DNA from: Mitsuaria sp. WAJ17
GTDB taxonomy: Bacteria; Pseudomonadota; Gammaproteobacteria; Burkholderiales; Burkholderiaceae_C
DNA length: 64,000 nucleotides
Direction: 5' to 3'
Assembly: GCF_014174515.1 (NCBI RefSeq)
Contig: NZ_JACJUG010000011.1
Coordinates: 1 to 64,000, forward strand
The notes under the pieces are model-generated. The model was not told the origin of the DNA. It saw only the letters and a list, made by a program, of their open reading frames with translations, and ran no database searches. Shown in pieces: positions 28,707 through 37,923 of the stretch. Position 1 is the first letter of the stretch, and each line of letters starts with the position of its first letter. Made by a program: the position numbers and the translations under genes.

Positions 28707-29089
28707 CAGGGCAGATTGCGCATGTCGTGCACGGGCATCATGTTGGCGTTCATGTGGTACATGACCCAGATGGAGCCCGCCAGCATGATCAGCACCAGCG
28801 CGGCGGTGAAGATCAGGGCCAGCAGGGACCAGCCGCCCTCGACCTTGCTGTTCATGTGCAGGAAATAGATCATGTGGACGACCATCTGCACGGCCGCGAA
28901 GGCCAGGATCACCAGCGCGGTGGTGTTCTTGCTCGGCAGCACCTGGCCCATGACCAGCCAGAAGGGAATCGCCGTCAGCACGACGGACAGCAGGAAGCCG
29001 ACCACATAGCCCTTGACCGTGGCGTGGTAGGCCAGGTCATCGTCGTGGTGGCCGTGATCAGCGTGTTGATCGTGATGTTGTTCGCTCAT
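28706..29089 (-). CDS. cyoD: Cytochrome o ubiquinol oxidase subunit IV
   Basis: A subunit IV of 127 residues with a His/Asp-rich N terminus (HHDQHADHGHHDDD) and three membrane helices, including FAAVQMVVHMIYFLHMN, the signature of CyoD. I start at ATG 29089 (MSEQHH); a start 12 nt earlier is possible. It supports assembly of the CyoABC core. It is separated from cyoC by a GC-rich repeat-like spacer instead of the usual overlap. Confidence 0.92.
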   Translation of the reverse strand: MSEQHHDQHADHGHHDDDLAYHATVKGYVVGFLLSVVLTAIPFWLVMGQVLPSKNTTALVILAFAAVQMVVHMIYFLHMNSKVEGGWSLLALIFTAALVLIMLAGSIWVMYHMNANMMPVHDMRNLP

Positions 29090-29209
29090 GTGACTTCTCA
29101 ATCAGTCTTAGCAGTAGGCCTCCCAAGCCCAGCGGCGCTTGTAGATCCGGCTTTGCCGGGCTGCCAAGCGCGCCCCCTCGAGGGGCGGCCGCAGGCCGTA
29201 GGGGGTGGG
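29090..29209. repeat. GC-rich intergenic repeat-like element between cyoC and cyoD
   Basis: This 120-bp spacer interrupts an otherwise tight operon. It contains nested inverted repeats (CGCCCCCTCGAGGGGCGG near 29170, and the CCGCAGG...CCTGCGG-like arms beside it). From memory, a similar CGCCCCCTCGAGGGGG-type element recurs between genes in Comamonadaceae and Leptothrix-like genomes. It may form an RNA hairpin that tunes cyoD expression. Confidence 0.5.
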
Positions 29210-29836
29210 TCACATCGACCCCATGAGGTAGACGAAGGTGAAGACCCCGATCCACACCACGTCCAGGAAGTGCCAGAACATGGACAGGCAGATCAGGCGG
29301 CGCTTGTTCTCCTTGATCAGCCCGTGCTTGCCGACCTGGATCATCAGCGTGACAAGCCAGATGATGCCGAAGGTGACGTGCAGGCCGTGCGTGCCCACCA
29401 GCGTGAAGAAGGCTGACAGGAAGGCGCTGCGCTGCGGGCCGGCGCCTTCGTGGATCAGGTGCGCGAACTCGTAGAGCTCCAGGCCCAGGAAGGCCGCGCC
29501 GAAGAGGCCCGTCACCGCCAGCCACATCAGCAGGTGCTGCTTCCTGCCGTGGTTCATCGCGATCATGGCCATGCCGTAGGTGATGGAGGAGAACAGCAGG
29601 AAGCCCGTATTCACCGCCACCAGGGGCAGGTCGAAGAGGTCGGCGCCCGAGGGGCCGGCAGCGTAGGACTTGCCCAGCACCGCGAACACCGCGAACAGCA
29701 CGGCGAAGATGAGGCAGTCGCTCATCAGGTAGAGCCAGAAGCCCAGCAGGGTGCCCTGCTGCGGGTGATGCTCGCCCTTCAGGTCATAGAAGCGCGGCGC
29801 GCCGTCGGCTTCGGTCAGGGAAATGGTGTGACTCAT
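29210..29836 (-). CDS. cyoC: Cytochrome o ubiquinol oxidase subunit III
   Basis: A 208-residue membrane protein with five helices. It shows [33 protein letters not shown] and [16 protein letters not shown], the conserved Glu and His blocks of heme-copper oxidase subunit III. It stabilises the catalytic subunit and lies 19 bp after cyoB. Confidence 0.94.
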   Translation of the reverse strand: MSHTISLTEADGAPRFYDLKGEHHPQQGTLLGFWLYLMSDCLIFAVLFAVFAVLGKSYAAGPSGADLFDLPLVAVNTGFLLFSSITYGMAMIAMNHGRKQHLLMWLAVTGLFGAAFLGLELYEFAHLIHEGAGPQRSAFLSAFFTLVGTHGLHVTFGIIWLVTLMIQVGKHGLIKENKRRLICLSMFWHFLDVVWIGVFTFVYLMGSM

Positions 29837-29855
29837 GATTCGGTCCTCCAGGCGA

Positions 29856-31865
29856 TCAAGGGGCGGCCAGCGCCGCCAGATGGGCAGTACGGGCGTCCTC
29901 GCTGCGCTTCACGGCATCGGCCTGGATGTAGTAGTCGCGCTTGTAGTTGAAGGTATGGACCAGGATGGCCACCAGTGTCACGAGGAAGCTCAGGCCGGCC
30001 ACCAGCCACATGTGCCAGATCATCGCGAAGCCGAACAGGGTCGACAGGCCGGCGATCACCACGCCTGCGGCGGTGTTGGCGGGCATGTGGATGTCCACGA
30101 AGCCGCTGGTGGGGCGCTTCACGCCCAGCTTCTTCATGTGGTGCCAGGCGTCCAGCTCGTGCACCACGGGCGTGAAGGCGAAGTTGTAGTCCGGCGGCGG
30201 CGAGGCGGTGGACCACTCCAGGGTGCGGGCATCCCAGGGGTCGCCGGTCTCGTCACGTAGCTGGTCGCGGCGCAGGTAGCTCACCACCAGCTGGATCAGG
30301 AAGCTGCCGATGCCCAGGGCGATCAGCACGGCGCCCAGGGCCGCGATCTGGAACCAGATCTGCAGCGAGGGATCCTCGAAGTGGCTCATGCGGCGGGTCA
30401 CGCCCATCAGGCCCAGGACGTACAGCGGCATGAAGGCGAGGTAGAAGCCCACGAACCAGAACCAGAAGCTGCACTTGCCCCAGAACGGGTCCAGCTTGTA
30501 GCCGAAGGCCTTGGGGAACCAGAAGGTGATGCCTGCCATCAGGCCGAAGAGCACGCCGCCGATGATGACGTTGTGGAAGTGAGCGATCAGGAAGAGGCTG
30601 TTGTGCAGCACGAAGTCCGCCGGAGGCACGGCCAGCAGCACGCCGGTCATGCCGCCGATCACGAAGGTGACCATGAAGCCCACCGTCCACAGCATGGGCA
30701 CCTCGAACTGGATGCGGCCACGGTACATGGTGAAGAGCCAGTTGAATATCTTCGCTCCCGTCGGGATGGAGATGATCATGGTCGTGATCCCGAAGAAGGA
30801 ATTCACGCTGGCGCCCGAGCCCATGGTGAAGAAGTGGTGCAGCCACACGAGGTAGGACAGGATGGTGATCACCACCGTCGCGTACACCATGGAGGCATAG
30901 CCGAACAGCTTCTTGCGGCTGAAGGTGGCCACGACTTCCGAGAAGATGCCGAAGACCGGCAGCACGAGGATGTAGACCTCGGGGTGGCCCCAGATCCAGA
31001 TCAGGTTCACGTAGACCATGGCGTTGCCACCGAGGTCCGTCGTGAAGAAGTTGGTGCCGATGTAGCGGTCCAGCGAAAGCAGCACCAGCACAGCGGTCAG
31101 CACCGGGAAAGCGGCCACGATCAGCACGTTGGTGCACAGGCTGGTCCAGGTGAAGACGGGCATCTTCATCATCGTCATGCCGGGCGCGCGCATCTTGATG
31201 ATGGTCGCGATCAGGTTGATGCCCGAGAGCGTGGTGCCCACGCCCGCGATCTGCAGGGACCAGATGTAGTAGTCCACCCCCACGCCCGGGCTCGCCAGGA
31301 TGCCGGACAGCGGCGGGTAGGCCAGCCAGCCGGTGCGGGCGAACTCGCCCACGAACAGCGACATCATGATCAGGATGGCGCCGCTGGCCGTCATCCAGAA
31401 GCTGAAGTTGTTCAGGAAGGGGAAGGCTACGTCACGGGCGCCGATCTGCAGCGGCACCACGTAGTTCATGAAGCCCGTCACCAGGGGCATGGCCACGAAG
31501 AAGATCATGATCACGCCGTGGGCGGTGAAGATCTGGTCGTAGTGGTGCGGCGGGAGGAAGCCGACCTGGTCCCCGAAGGAGATGGCCTGCTGGGCGCGCA
31601 TCATCAGCGCGTCGGCGAAGCCGCGCAGCAGCATCACAAGGCCCAGCACGATGTACATGATGCCGATCTTCTTGTGGTCGATGCTGGTGATCCAGTCACG
31701 CCACAGCACGCCCCACAGGCGGTACTTGGTCAACAGGAAGAGCATGGCCAGCCCGCCCAGCACGACGCCGGCGAAGGTGGCGAGCAGGATGGGTTCATGA
31801 AGGGGGATCGCGTCCCACGAGAGCCGCCCGAACACGAGGCGGCTGAGGTCTTGAGCGTCAGACAT
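29856..31865 (-). CDS. cyoB: Cytochrome o ubiquinol oxidase subunit I
   Basis: The 669-residue catalytic subunit. It contains the low-spin heme His in [12 protein letters not shown], the CuB His-Tyr pair in [13 protein letters not shown], the HH pair in [10 protein letters not shown], the K-channel segment and [10 protein letters not shown] with the heme o3 and b ligands. Fifteen predicted membrane helices and the length match CyoB. The enzyme oxidises ubiquinol, reduces oxygen and pumps protons. It lies 17 bp after cyoA. Confidence 0.96.
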   Translation of the reverse strand: MSDAQDLSRLVFGRLSWDAIPLHEPILLATFAGVVLGGLAMLFLLTKYRLWGVLWRDWITSIDHKKIGIMYIVLGLVMLLRGFADALMMRAQQAISFGDQVGFLPPHHYDQIFTAHGVIMIFFVAMPLVTGFMNYVVPLQIGARDVAFPFLNNFSFWMTASGAILIMMSLFVGEFARTGWLAYPPLSGILASPGVGVDYYIWSLQIAGVGTTLSGINLIATIIKMRAPGMTMMKMPVFTWTSLCTNVLIVAAFPVLTAVLVLLSLDRYIGTNFFTTDLGGNAMVYVNLIWIWGHPEVYILVLPVFGIFSEVVATFSRKKLFGYASMVYATVVITILSYLVWLHHFFTMGSGASVNSFFGITTMIISIPTGAKIFNWLFTMYRGRIQFEVPMLWTVGFMVTFVIGGMTGVLLAVPPADFVLHNSLFLIAHFHNVIIGGVLFGLMAGITFWFPKAFGYKLDPFWGKCSFWFWFVGFYLAFMPLYVLGLMGVTRRMSHFEDPSLQIWFQIAALGAVLIALGIGSFLIQLVVSYLRRDQLRDETGDPWDARTLEWSTASPPPDYNFAFTPVVHELDAWHHMKKLGVKRPTSGFVDIHMPANTAAGVVIAGLSTLFGFAMIWHMWLVAGLSFLVTLVAILVHTFNYKRDYYIQADAVKRSEDARTAHLAALAAP

Positions 31866-31882
31866 CTTGGTACTTCAGCGGG

Positions 31883-32956
31883 TCAGTCTTGGCGGGCCGC
31901 GGCGGTCGCGGGGAGGAACTTCTCGGCATTGGCCGGCGTGCACTGAGCCGTCACGAAGGACTTCTCGCCCTGGCCCCAGCGCTTGCGGGACACACCGTCC
32001 ACGCCGCCCTTGCCTTGGCCGCCAGCGGCGTCGATGGCCATCATCTGGCCCATGCACATCTTGGCGCTGTCCACGCAGCGGTTCAGGATGGCGTCGTACA
32101 GGCCGTCGGCCACGCGGGCGTAGCGGCGCACGGGCTCCTTCTCGCTGGGCTGTTCCAGCTGCAGGTAGGCGGCGCGGCTCAGCTCGCCACCTTCGCTCTT
32201 GTTCTTCGCGACCCAGGCCTGGAAGTCCGCTTCGGAAAGACCGTGGAACTGGAAGCGCATGTGCGAGAAGCCGTCGCCGCTGAAGTTGGACGAGAAGCCC
32301 TCGTACTCGCCGGCCTTGTTGATCACGGCGTGGAGCTGGGTCTGCATGCCCGGCATGGCGTAGATCTGGCCGGCCAGCGCGGGGATGTAGAAGGCATTCA
32401 TCACCGTGGAGGCGGTGATCTTGAAACGGATGGGGCGGTCCACCGGCGCGGCCACCTCATTGACCGTGGCGATGCCCTGCTCGGGGTAGAGGAACAGCCA
32501 TTTCCAGTCCAGGGCCACCACTTCCACCTCCAGGGGCTTGACGCCTTCGGGCAGGGGGCGGGACTCGTCCAGACGGTCCAGCGGGCGGTAGGGGTCCAGC
32601 TTGTGGGTGCTGATCCAGGTGATGGCACCCAGGGCGATGATGATCATCAGCGGCGCGCCCCAGATGATGAGCTCCAGCTTGGTGCTGTGGTCCCAGTCTG
32701 GGCTGTAGGTCGCGCTGGTGTTGGACTGGCGGTAGCGCCAGGCGAACAGCAGGGTCAGCAGGATCACCGGAACGATGATCAGCAGCATCAGCAGCGTCGA
32801 GGTGGTGACCAGGTCGGCCTGCTGGCGGGCGATGTCACCCGAAGGGTTCATCACCACCGTGTTGCAGGCGGCCAGAGGCAGGAGGGCCAGGGCCAGCAGG
32901 GAGCGGCCAAGGACAGGGGCCAAGACGGCCGGGGACTGCAGGGGTTTTCTATACAT
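31883..32956 (-). CDS. cyoA: Cytochrome o ubiquinol oxidase subunit II
   Basis: A 357-residue lipoprotein with lipobox LLPLAACNTV, two membrane helices and a cupredoxin domain. The CuA Cys ligands are absent, as expected for a quinol oxidase and not a cytochrome c oxidase. SNFSGDGFSHMRFQFHGLS and a COX aromatic-rich C-terminal region with CMGQMMAIDAAGG are visible. It is the first gene of cyoABCD-surf1-regBA. Only 63 bp separate it from the divergent MFS gene, and that gap includes an FNR-like palindrome. Confidence 0.95.
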   Translation of the reverse strand: MYRKPLQSPAVLAPVLGRSLLALALLPLAACNTVVMNPSGDIARQQADLVTTSTLLMLLIIVPVILLTLLFAWRYRQSNTSATYSPDWDHSTKLELIIWGAPLMIIIALGAITWISTHKLDPYRPLDRLDESRPLPEGVKPLEVEVVALDWKWLFLYPEQGIATVNEVAAPVDRPIRFKITASTVMNAFYIPALAGQIYAMPGMQTQLHAVINKAGEYEGFSSNFSGDGFSHMRFQFHGLSEADFQAWVAKNKSEGGELSRAAYLQLEQPSEKEPVRRYARVADGLYDAILNRCVDSAKMCMGQMMAIDAAGGQGKGGVDGVSRKRWGQGEKSFVTAQCTPANAEKFLPATAAARQD

Positions 32957-33012
32957 CGGGATAACCAGCGCCGGGTTAACGAGCTTGCGTTTCGGGCGCG
33001 AATGTATCCTGA

Positions 33013-33026
33013 TTGACCCATGTCAA
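33013..33026. promoter_or_regulatory. FNR/CRP-family-like palindrome TTGAC-N4-GTCAA
   Basis: A perfect 5-bp inverted repeat with a 4-bp spacer, 57 bp upstream of the cyoA start codon. It has the geometry of FNR/ANR/DNR sites (TTGAT-N4-ATCAA) with a C/G in the fifth place. It also provides a TTGACA hexamer pointing towards cyoA. A chance palindrome cannot be excluded. It overlaps the first possible ATG of the MFS gene. Confidence 0.45.
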
Positions 33027-34384
33027 CGATTGGACATTTTGTCCCAGGCCCCATGGTTACCAGCAGTGCCCTGCCCCTGAATTCCTTGAGCGCGATCAGC
33101 CCCGGCGGGGCCGATTCGGAGCAGCAGAACGTCGCCCCGGGCGACATCGCCGTGGGGGTCGTGATCGGTCGGGCGTCCGAGTATTTCGACTTTTTCGTCT
33201 ACGGCATCGCCTCGGTGCTGGTCTTCCCGGCGCTGTTCTTCCCCTTCGCCGACCACCTCACGGGCACGCTCTACGCCTTCGCCCTCTTCGCGCTGGCCTT
33301 CGTGGTGCGCCCCATCGGCTCGCTGCTGAGCATGGCCATCCAGCGCCGCTGGGGCCGCAGCGTCAAGCTCACCGCCGCCCTCTTCCTGCTGGGCGCCTCC
33401 ACCGCGGGCATGGCCATGCTGCCGGGCTACGCCAGCCTGGGCTCCACGGCCATCTGGCTGCTGGCCGCCTTCCGCCTGGGGCAAGGCCTGGCCCTGGGGG
33501 GGTCCTGGGACGGTCTGCCTTCCCTGCTGGCCCTCAATGCGCCCGAGCACAAGCGCGGCTGGTACGCCATGTTGGGTCAGCTGGGCGCGCCCTTGGGCTT
33601 CTTCGTGGCCAGCGGGCTCTTTGCCTACCTCTGGACGCACCTCAGCAGCGCAGACTTCCTCTCCTGGGGATGGCGCTACCCCTTCTTCGCCGCCTTTGCC
33701 ATCAACGTCGTCGCGCTCTTTGCCCGGCTGCGCCTGGTGGTCACGCATGAGTACGAGCGCGAGCTGGAGGCCCACGAACTGGAGCCCTGCAACGAAGCCG
33801 AGCTGATGCGCCAGCAGGGCCACAACGTGCTGATCGGCGCCTTCGCCTCGCTGTCCAGCTACGCCCTCTTCCACATCGTGACGGTGTTCCCGCTGTCATG
33901 GATCCTGCTGTTCTCCAAGCAGGATGTGGGCGACTTCCTCGTGGTGCAGGTGGTGGGCGCCCTGCTGGCGGCCGCGGCCATGCCGCTGTCCGGTCTGCTG
34001 GCCGACACCTTCGGCCGCCGCCGTACCCTGGGCGCGGTGGCCGTGGGCATCGGCCTCTTTGCCCTGGCGACGCCGGCCCTGCTCAAGGGCGGCGCCTTGG
34101 GCCAGGACATGTTCATCCTGGTGGGCTTCATCCTGCTGGGCTTGTCCTATGGCCAGGCCGCCGGCACGGTGACCTCCAACTTCCTGCCCCAGTTCCGCTA
34201 CACCGGCGCCGCCCTGACGGCCGACCTGGCCTGGTTGCTGGGCGCGGCCTTCGCCCCGCTGGTGGCCCTGGGCCTGTCGGCGGAGTTCGGCCTGATCTCG
34301 GTGAGCCTCTACCTGCTCTCGGGCGTTGCCGCCACGTTGCTGGCCCTGCGCGTGAACCGCCGGCTGCAGACCATCAAGGACTGA
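33020..34384 (+). CDS. MFS transporter of the metabolite:H+ symporter type
   Basis: A 454-residue membrane protein with twelve predicted helices. It has RASEYFDFFVYGIAS in helix 1 and an MHS-like AFVVRPIGSLL with RRWGRSVKL in loop 2-3 (the usual GDRxGRK reads QRRWGRS). QGLALGGSWDGLPSLLALN and GLLADTFGRRRTL mark the second half. It could start at ATG 33053 (MVTSSALP) instead of 33020, because the palindrome lies over the first ATG. The substrate is unknown; family members take up citrate, shikimate, 2-oxoglutarate or proline. It ends in a clear terminator. Confidence 0.85.
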   Translation: MSTIGHFVPGPMVTSSALPLNSLSAISPGGADSEQQNVAPGDIAVGVVIGRASEYFDFFVYGIASVLVFPALFFPFADHLTGTLYAFALFALAFVVRPIGSLLSMAIQRRWGRSVKLTAALFLLGASTAGMAMLPGYASLGSTAIWLLAAFRLGQGLALGGSWDGLPSLLALNAPEHKRGWYAMLGQLGAPLGFFVASGLFAYLWTHLSSADFLSWGWRYPFFAAFAINVVALFARLRLVVTHEYERELEAHELEPCNEAELMRQQGHNVLIGAFASLSSYALFHIVTVFPLSWILLFSKQDVGDFLVVQVVGALLAAAAMPLSGLLADTFGRRRTLGAVAVGIGLFALATPALLKGGALGQDMFILVGFILLGLSYGQAAGTVTSNFLPQFRYTGAALTADLAWLLGAAFAPLVALGLSAEFGLISVSLYLLSGVAATLLALRVNRRLQTIKD

Positions 34385-34406
34385 GCCCCAGGCGCCCCAC
34401 GTCAAG

Positions 34407-34430
34407 ACGGACGCCTCGGCGTCCGTTTTT
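34407..34430 (+). terminator. Rho-independent terminator after the MFS gene
   Basis: A perfect 9-bp stem, ACGGACGCC-TC-GGCGTCCGT, followed by TTTTT, 22 bp downstream of the MFS stop codon. It also separates the MFS gene from the convergent LysE-type gene. Confidence 0.9.
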
Positions 34431-34447
34431 CATGGGTGGCGGAGCCT

Positions 34448-35059
34448 TCAGCCGCGCAGGGGCAGCGCAGCCCCCAGCACCATGAAGATCCCGCCGCAGC
34501 CCTTGTTGAAGCGCCGCCCCACCCGCTTCAGCCAGGGGCTGACGCGATGCGCGGCGCTGGCAAGGCCCCACTCGGTGAGGAACTCCACCACCGCGAAGGT
34601 ACCGGCCAGCAGGGCGAACTGGAGCCAGAGGCTGCGGGCCGGGTCGATGAACTGGGGCAGGAAGGCCGTGAAGAACAGCAGGCCTTTGGGATTGGTCAAG
34701 GCCGAGAGCGCCCCCTGGCGAAACATTGACCAGCCGCTGCGCGGGACCACCGCCTCGGGCAGATCCACCCCGATGGGCGGCGAACGCCAGACCTGCACGC
34801 CCAACCAGAAGAGATAGGCCCCACCGATCCATTTCAGCACCGTCAGCCCCAGCAGCGAGCTCTTCAGCAGGGCGCCGATGCCGAACAGCGACAGCGCGAT
34901 CACCCCCACGAAGCCCAGAGCGCCGCCCAGGATGGTCCACATCGCGCGGCGACAGCCATGCAGGGCGCCATGCGTCAGCGCGAGCAAGCCGTTGGGCCCC
35001 GGAGAAAGGGACAGGCCGGTCGCGGCCAGCAGGTACAGAAGCCAGGTGTCGAATGCCAT
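34448..35059 (-). CDS. LysE/RhtB-family amino acid exporter
   Basis: A 203-residue inner-membrane protein with about six helices. It has the family motif GLSLSPGPNGLLAL in the first helix, then LKWIGGAYLFWLGVQVWR, and ALSALTNPKGLLFFTAFLPQF. The start at 35059 (MAFDTWLLYLL) gives the usual length; the frame is open far upstream only because of high GC. It would export a neutral amino acid or homoserine lactone-like compound. It is next to, but not overlapping, a GST gene on the same strand. Confidence 0.9.
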   Translation of the reverse strand: MAFDTWLLYLLAATGLSLSPGPNGLLALTHGALHGCRRAMWTILGGALGFVGVIALSLFGIGALLKSSLLGLTVLKWIGGAYLFWLGVQVWRSPPIGVDLPEAVVPRSGWSMFRQGALSALTNPKGLLFFTAFLPQFIDPARSLWLQFALLAGTFAVVEFLTEWGLASAAHRVSPWLKRVGRRFNKGCGGIFMVLGAALPLRG

Positions 35060-35118
35060 GCGGCGACTGTCGCGGCAGGCCCGCAGACCGTCAAGCGCCG
35101 ACCAGACAGCCCCTGGCC

Positions 35119-35754
35119 TCAGGGCAGGCCATTGGCCCCATGACGCAGGAAGGCCGGACGCTCGCACAATCGCTGGTGGTACGCCTCGATGGCGGGAAAG
35201 TCCGGCCGCTGCGCCTGCGGCGTTCGCAGCCAGCGTTCCACCGACAGGCCCAGCACCACGTCCGCCAGCGTGAAGCGCGGCCCGGCTGCATAGGCGCCGG
35301 TATGCTGGAGCTGGGCTTCCAGCACGGCCATCTGGGCATTCCAGCCCTGCAGGCCCTGGGCGATCAGTGCCGCGTCCTGGTGCGCGGGGCTCTTGCGAAC
35401 CAAGCCCATGAAGGCATAGCGCCAGCTGTTGTTGAGCTCGGTCGCTTGCCAGTCCATCCATTGCTCGACCTGCGCGCGGCCGCGGGCGTCCTCTGGCAGC
35501 AGATCCTGGCGGGCCGCGCGCATGGCGACATAGCGGCATAGGGTGTTGGACTCCCGCAGCACCAGGTCGCCATCGACCAGCACCGGCACCATGCCCAGCG
35601 GATTCAGGGCCAGGAACGCCGGGCTCTGCAGAGACAGCGCCCCCTCGCCCCAGGGTTCATGCTCGTGCGACAGCCCGCATTCATCGAGGGTCCAGAGCAC
35701 CTTTCGGACATTGATGGAGGAGGCGCGCCCCAGCAGGCGCAGACGCTGACTCAT
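35119..35754 (-). CDS. Glutathione S-transferase
   Basis: A 211-residue soluble GST. The thioredoxin-like N-terminal domain has LGRASSINVRKVLWTLDE with an SS pair in the catalytic position, NPLGMVPVLVDGDLVLRESNTLCRYVA (cis-Pro and the ES glutathione-binding pair), and an all-helical C-terminal domain with FTLADVVLGLSVERW. It conjugates or reduces with glutathione; substrate unknown. RBS and start at 35754 (MSQRLRLLG) fit the family start. Confidence 0.9.
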   Translation of the reverse strand: MSQRLRLLGRASSINVRKVLWTLDECGLSHEHEPWGEGALSLQSPAFLALNPLGMVPVLVDGDLVLRESNTLCRYVAMRAARQDLLPEDARGRAQVEQWMDWQATELNNSWRYAFMGLVRKSPAHQDAALIAQGLQGWNAQMAVLEAQLQHTGAYAAGPRFTLADVVLGLSVERWLRTPQAQRPDFPAIEAYHQRLCERPAFLRHGANGLP

Positions 35755-35826
35755 GATTCTCCCGGGCCCGGCCCTGGCAGCGGTTGATGGCCCGAGGCTA
35801 GCGCAAGTCCGCCGGGACGGCAGCCT

Positions 35827-36480
35827 TCAGTCACCCAGTTCAATGCGCGAAGCGAACAGGGATGCATCCAGGCCGGCAGGCGCGGCGTAGTCGGCCATCA
35901 CCCAGATCTGGCGAGGCTGTGCCGCGGCCTCCGCCAGCACGTCCAGGAGCACGCGCCGGGAACGCCCGTCCAGGGCCGCGAAGGGCATGTCCAGCAGCAC
36001 CAGCGCCGCCCCACTGGCCGCCGCTGCCAGCAGGCCCAGCTTGCGCCTGCTGCCGGCGGAGAGCATGTGCATCTGCTTGGCGATGTGAGGCCCCAGCTGC
36101 CAGGCATCCTGCAGGGCCGCAACCACGTCAGCATTCCAGTCGGCATGCCTTGCGCGCTCCTGAGCCAGCCAGTCGGCGGCCTCCTGCGCGTCGCATGCGG
36201 GATCCAGCGGATTCGGCCACGCCAGGCTTGCCAACTGCCGATCCAGATGGCCGGCGTCCGGCTGCAGAGGACCGGCCAGGAGGTGCAGCAGCGCGGTCTT
36301 GCCCCGGCCCTCCCCGCCCTGGACCAGATGCAGCCCGGGCCCCAGCTCGAAGTCCAGCCCGGCCAGCAGGCGCGACGGCGATCCAGCGCCCGGCGCGCCC
36401 GGCGGATGCCAGCCCAGGCCCCGGGCCCGCAGCCGCGGCGTCAGACCCGGGGCCGGATGCCGGTGATCGTTTTCAGTCAT
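35827..36480 (-). CDS. Degenerate ABC-type ATPase (CcmA-like), stand-alone
   Basis: A 217-residue ABC-like ATPase with Walker A GGEGRGKTALLHLL, a signature-like LSAGSRRKLGLLAA and Walker B ALVLLDMPFAALD. The catalytic Glu after the Walker B Asp is Met here, and the H-loop region reads IWVMADY with no His, so hydrolysis may be very weak. It resembles heme-exporter CcmA in size and signature, but no permease or ccm gene is nearby. Start ATG 36480 (MTENDHRH). A regulatory or structural ABC protein is possible. Confidence 0.75.
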   Translation of the reverse strand: MTENDHRHPAPGLTPRLRARGLGWHPPGAPGAGSPSRLLAGLDFELGPGLHLVQGGEGRGKTALLHLLAGPLQPDAGHLDRQLASLAWPNPLDPACDAQEAADWLAQERARHADWNADVVAALQDAWQLGPHIAKQMHMLSAGSRRKLGLLAAAASGAALVLLDMPFAALDGRSRRVLLDVLAEAAAQPRQIWVMADYAAPAGLDASLFASRIELGD

Positions 36481-36750
36481 GGCGGCCATGGTAGTGCCCG
36501 CCGCCACCCATGCAAGACAAGGCACTGTCGGCATTCTTGACAGATCCAGAGCCTGATGTTCGTCATACGATCAAACACCCTTTGCAAGTCCTTGATTTCC
36601 CGTCACTTCAGGGGAGTAGGCACGGCCTATGCATGCTTTGTGGCTGACGAGGATGGGTCGGCATGATTCGTCGCGATCGCAGGACAGGTCCGCCAGTTGA
36701 CCTCCGCCCTCGCAGGACTGTCATGGAAGGGAAGACATCATGGAGTTGCC

Positions 36751-37923
36751 ATGGACCGCCGTCTTCACCTTGCTTCCAAGCTGTGTTCCACCCTTCTGGC
36801 TTGCTTAGGGCTGAGTGCCAGCCCATTGGCGCTTGCCGGTCCCGGCATCAACCTGAGCAGCGTTCAGTATGTGCAGTACGGTGACGGGCAGTCCTATTCC
36901 CTGCCCTTCGCCGTGATCGATCAGTGCGGCGGCACCAAGGCTGGCTGCCAGTACTACGTGCCCTCGTCACCCGGGCAGATCGACAGCCTGGTGGTGCTGG
37001 CCACGGGAACCGAGAACGGGCCGACGACGACCAACTTCCTGGGTATGGACAACGCCTACCGCACGCCGGATGGCGCGGGCGGCGCGCCCTTCTTCCGCCC
37101 GGATGCCGGCAACTCCCGCGGCTCGCAGGGCAGCATCAACGGCAATCTGTCCAACACCTGGGACGCCTCCTTGACCTCCCTGAAGTCCTTCCTGGCTTCG
37201 GACCAGATGGTCTTCTTCTTCAACAACAACCAGACCAAGAGCGGCGGCACCGCCACCGAGAGCCTGGCCGCCTGGGCGCGCGTGTGGATCACCGACGACC
37301 AGGGCATGAACCTCGGCTACTACGACTTCACCAACCGCGCCGGCCGCTACGCCCTCTTCACCGAGGGCGGCGGCGGCACCTTCTTGGGCGACGTCGGCAC
37401 CTACACCTCACCGGGCGGCGGCCCGCTGGCCGGTGACAACAGCAGCACCGATTACGTGCTTTCCGGCGGCGCCATCTGCCGCAACAACTTCGGCATCCCG
37501 GTCTCCTGCAGCACCACCAGCAACAAGCCGGTGGACCACAACTTGGGCGCCAATGAAGCGGCCTACGCCATCCTCTTCCCCGAGCTGAACGCGCAGATGA
37601 ACACGCTGTTCGCGACGGTGCTGGACGACACCGTCCTGGCCAAGTACACCTTCCACGCGGACATCCGCCTGGGCTGCGATGCGGCCACCACACCGGGCAA
37701 TTGCACGGGCGACCTCAAGGGCGGCGTGCCCTTCGGCCGGGACCTCAACAACGGCTACGAGCAGATCTTCATGGGCCGCGCCGCACAGTTCGCCTGCACG
37801 GCCAGCACGCCTGGCTGCTCCGAGGTGCCTGAACCGGCGTCCGTGTGGCTGGCACTGGGCGGGCTGGGCGCCCTCGGCCTGCTGACGCCAGCCGCGCTGC
37901 GCCGCCGCTCACGCGCCGCCTGA
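36751..37923 (+). CDS. PEP-CTERM sorted exported protein
   Basis: A 390-residue protein of unknown function. It has a signal peptide ending SPLALAGPG and a C-terminal sorting signal: VPEPASVWLALGGLGALGLL followed by RRRSRAA, a PEP-CTERM motif, helix and basic tail. The body is Gly/Asn/Thr-rich with Cys pairs (DQCGGTKAGC, CRNNFGIPVSC, FACTASTPGC) that could form disulfides. PEP-CTERM proteins are processed by exosortase and linked to exopolysaccharide. No exosortase gene is in the window. The start at 36751 is chosen for the signal peptide. Confidence 0.85.
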   Translation: MDRRLHLASKLCSTLLACLGLSASPLALAGPGINLSSVQYVQYGDGQSYSLPFAVIDQCGGTKAGCQYYVPSSPGQIDSLVVLATGTENGPTTTNFLGMDNAYRTPDGAGGAPFFRPDAGNSRGSQGSINGNLSNTWDASLTSLKSFLASDQMVFFFNNNQTKSGGTATESLAAWARVWITDDQGMNLGYYDFTNRAGRYALFTEGGGGTFLGDVGTYTSPGGGPLAGDNSSTDYVLSGGAICRNNFGIPVSCSTTSNKPVDHNLGANEAAYAILFPELNAQMNTLFATVLDDTVLAKYTFHADIRLGCDAATTPGNCTGDLKGGVPFGRDLNNGYEQIFMGRAAQFACTASTPGCSEVPEPASVWLALGGLGALGLLTPAALRRRSRAA

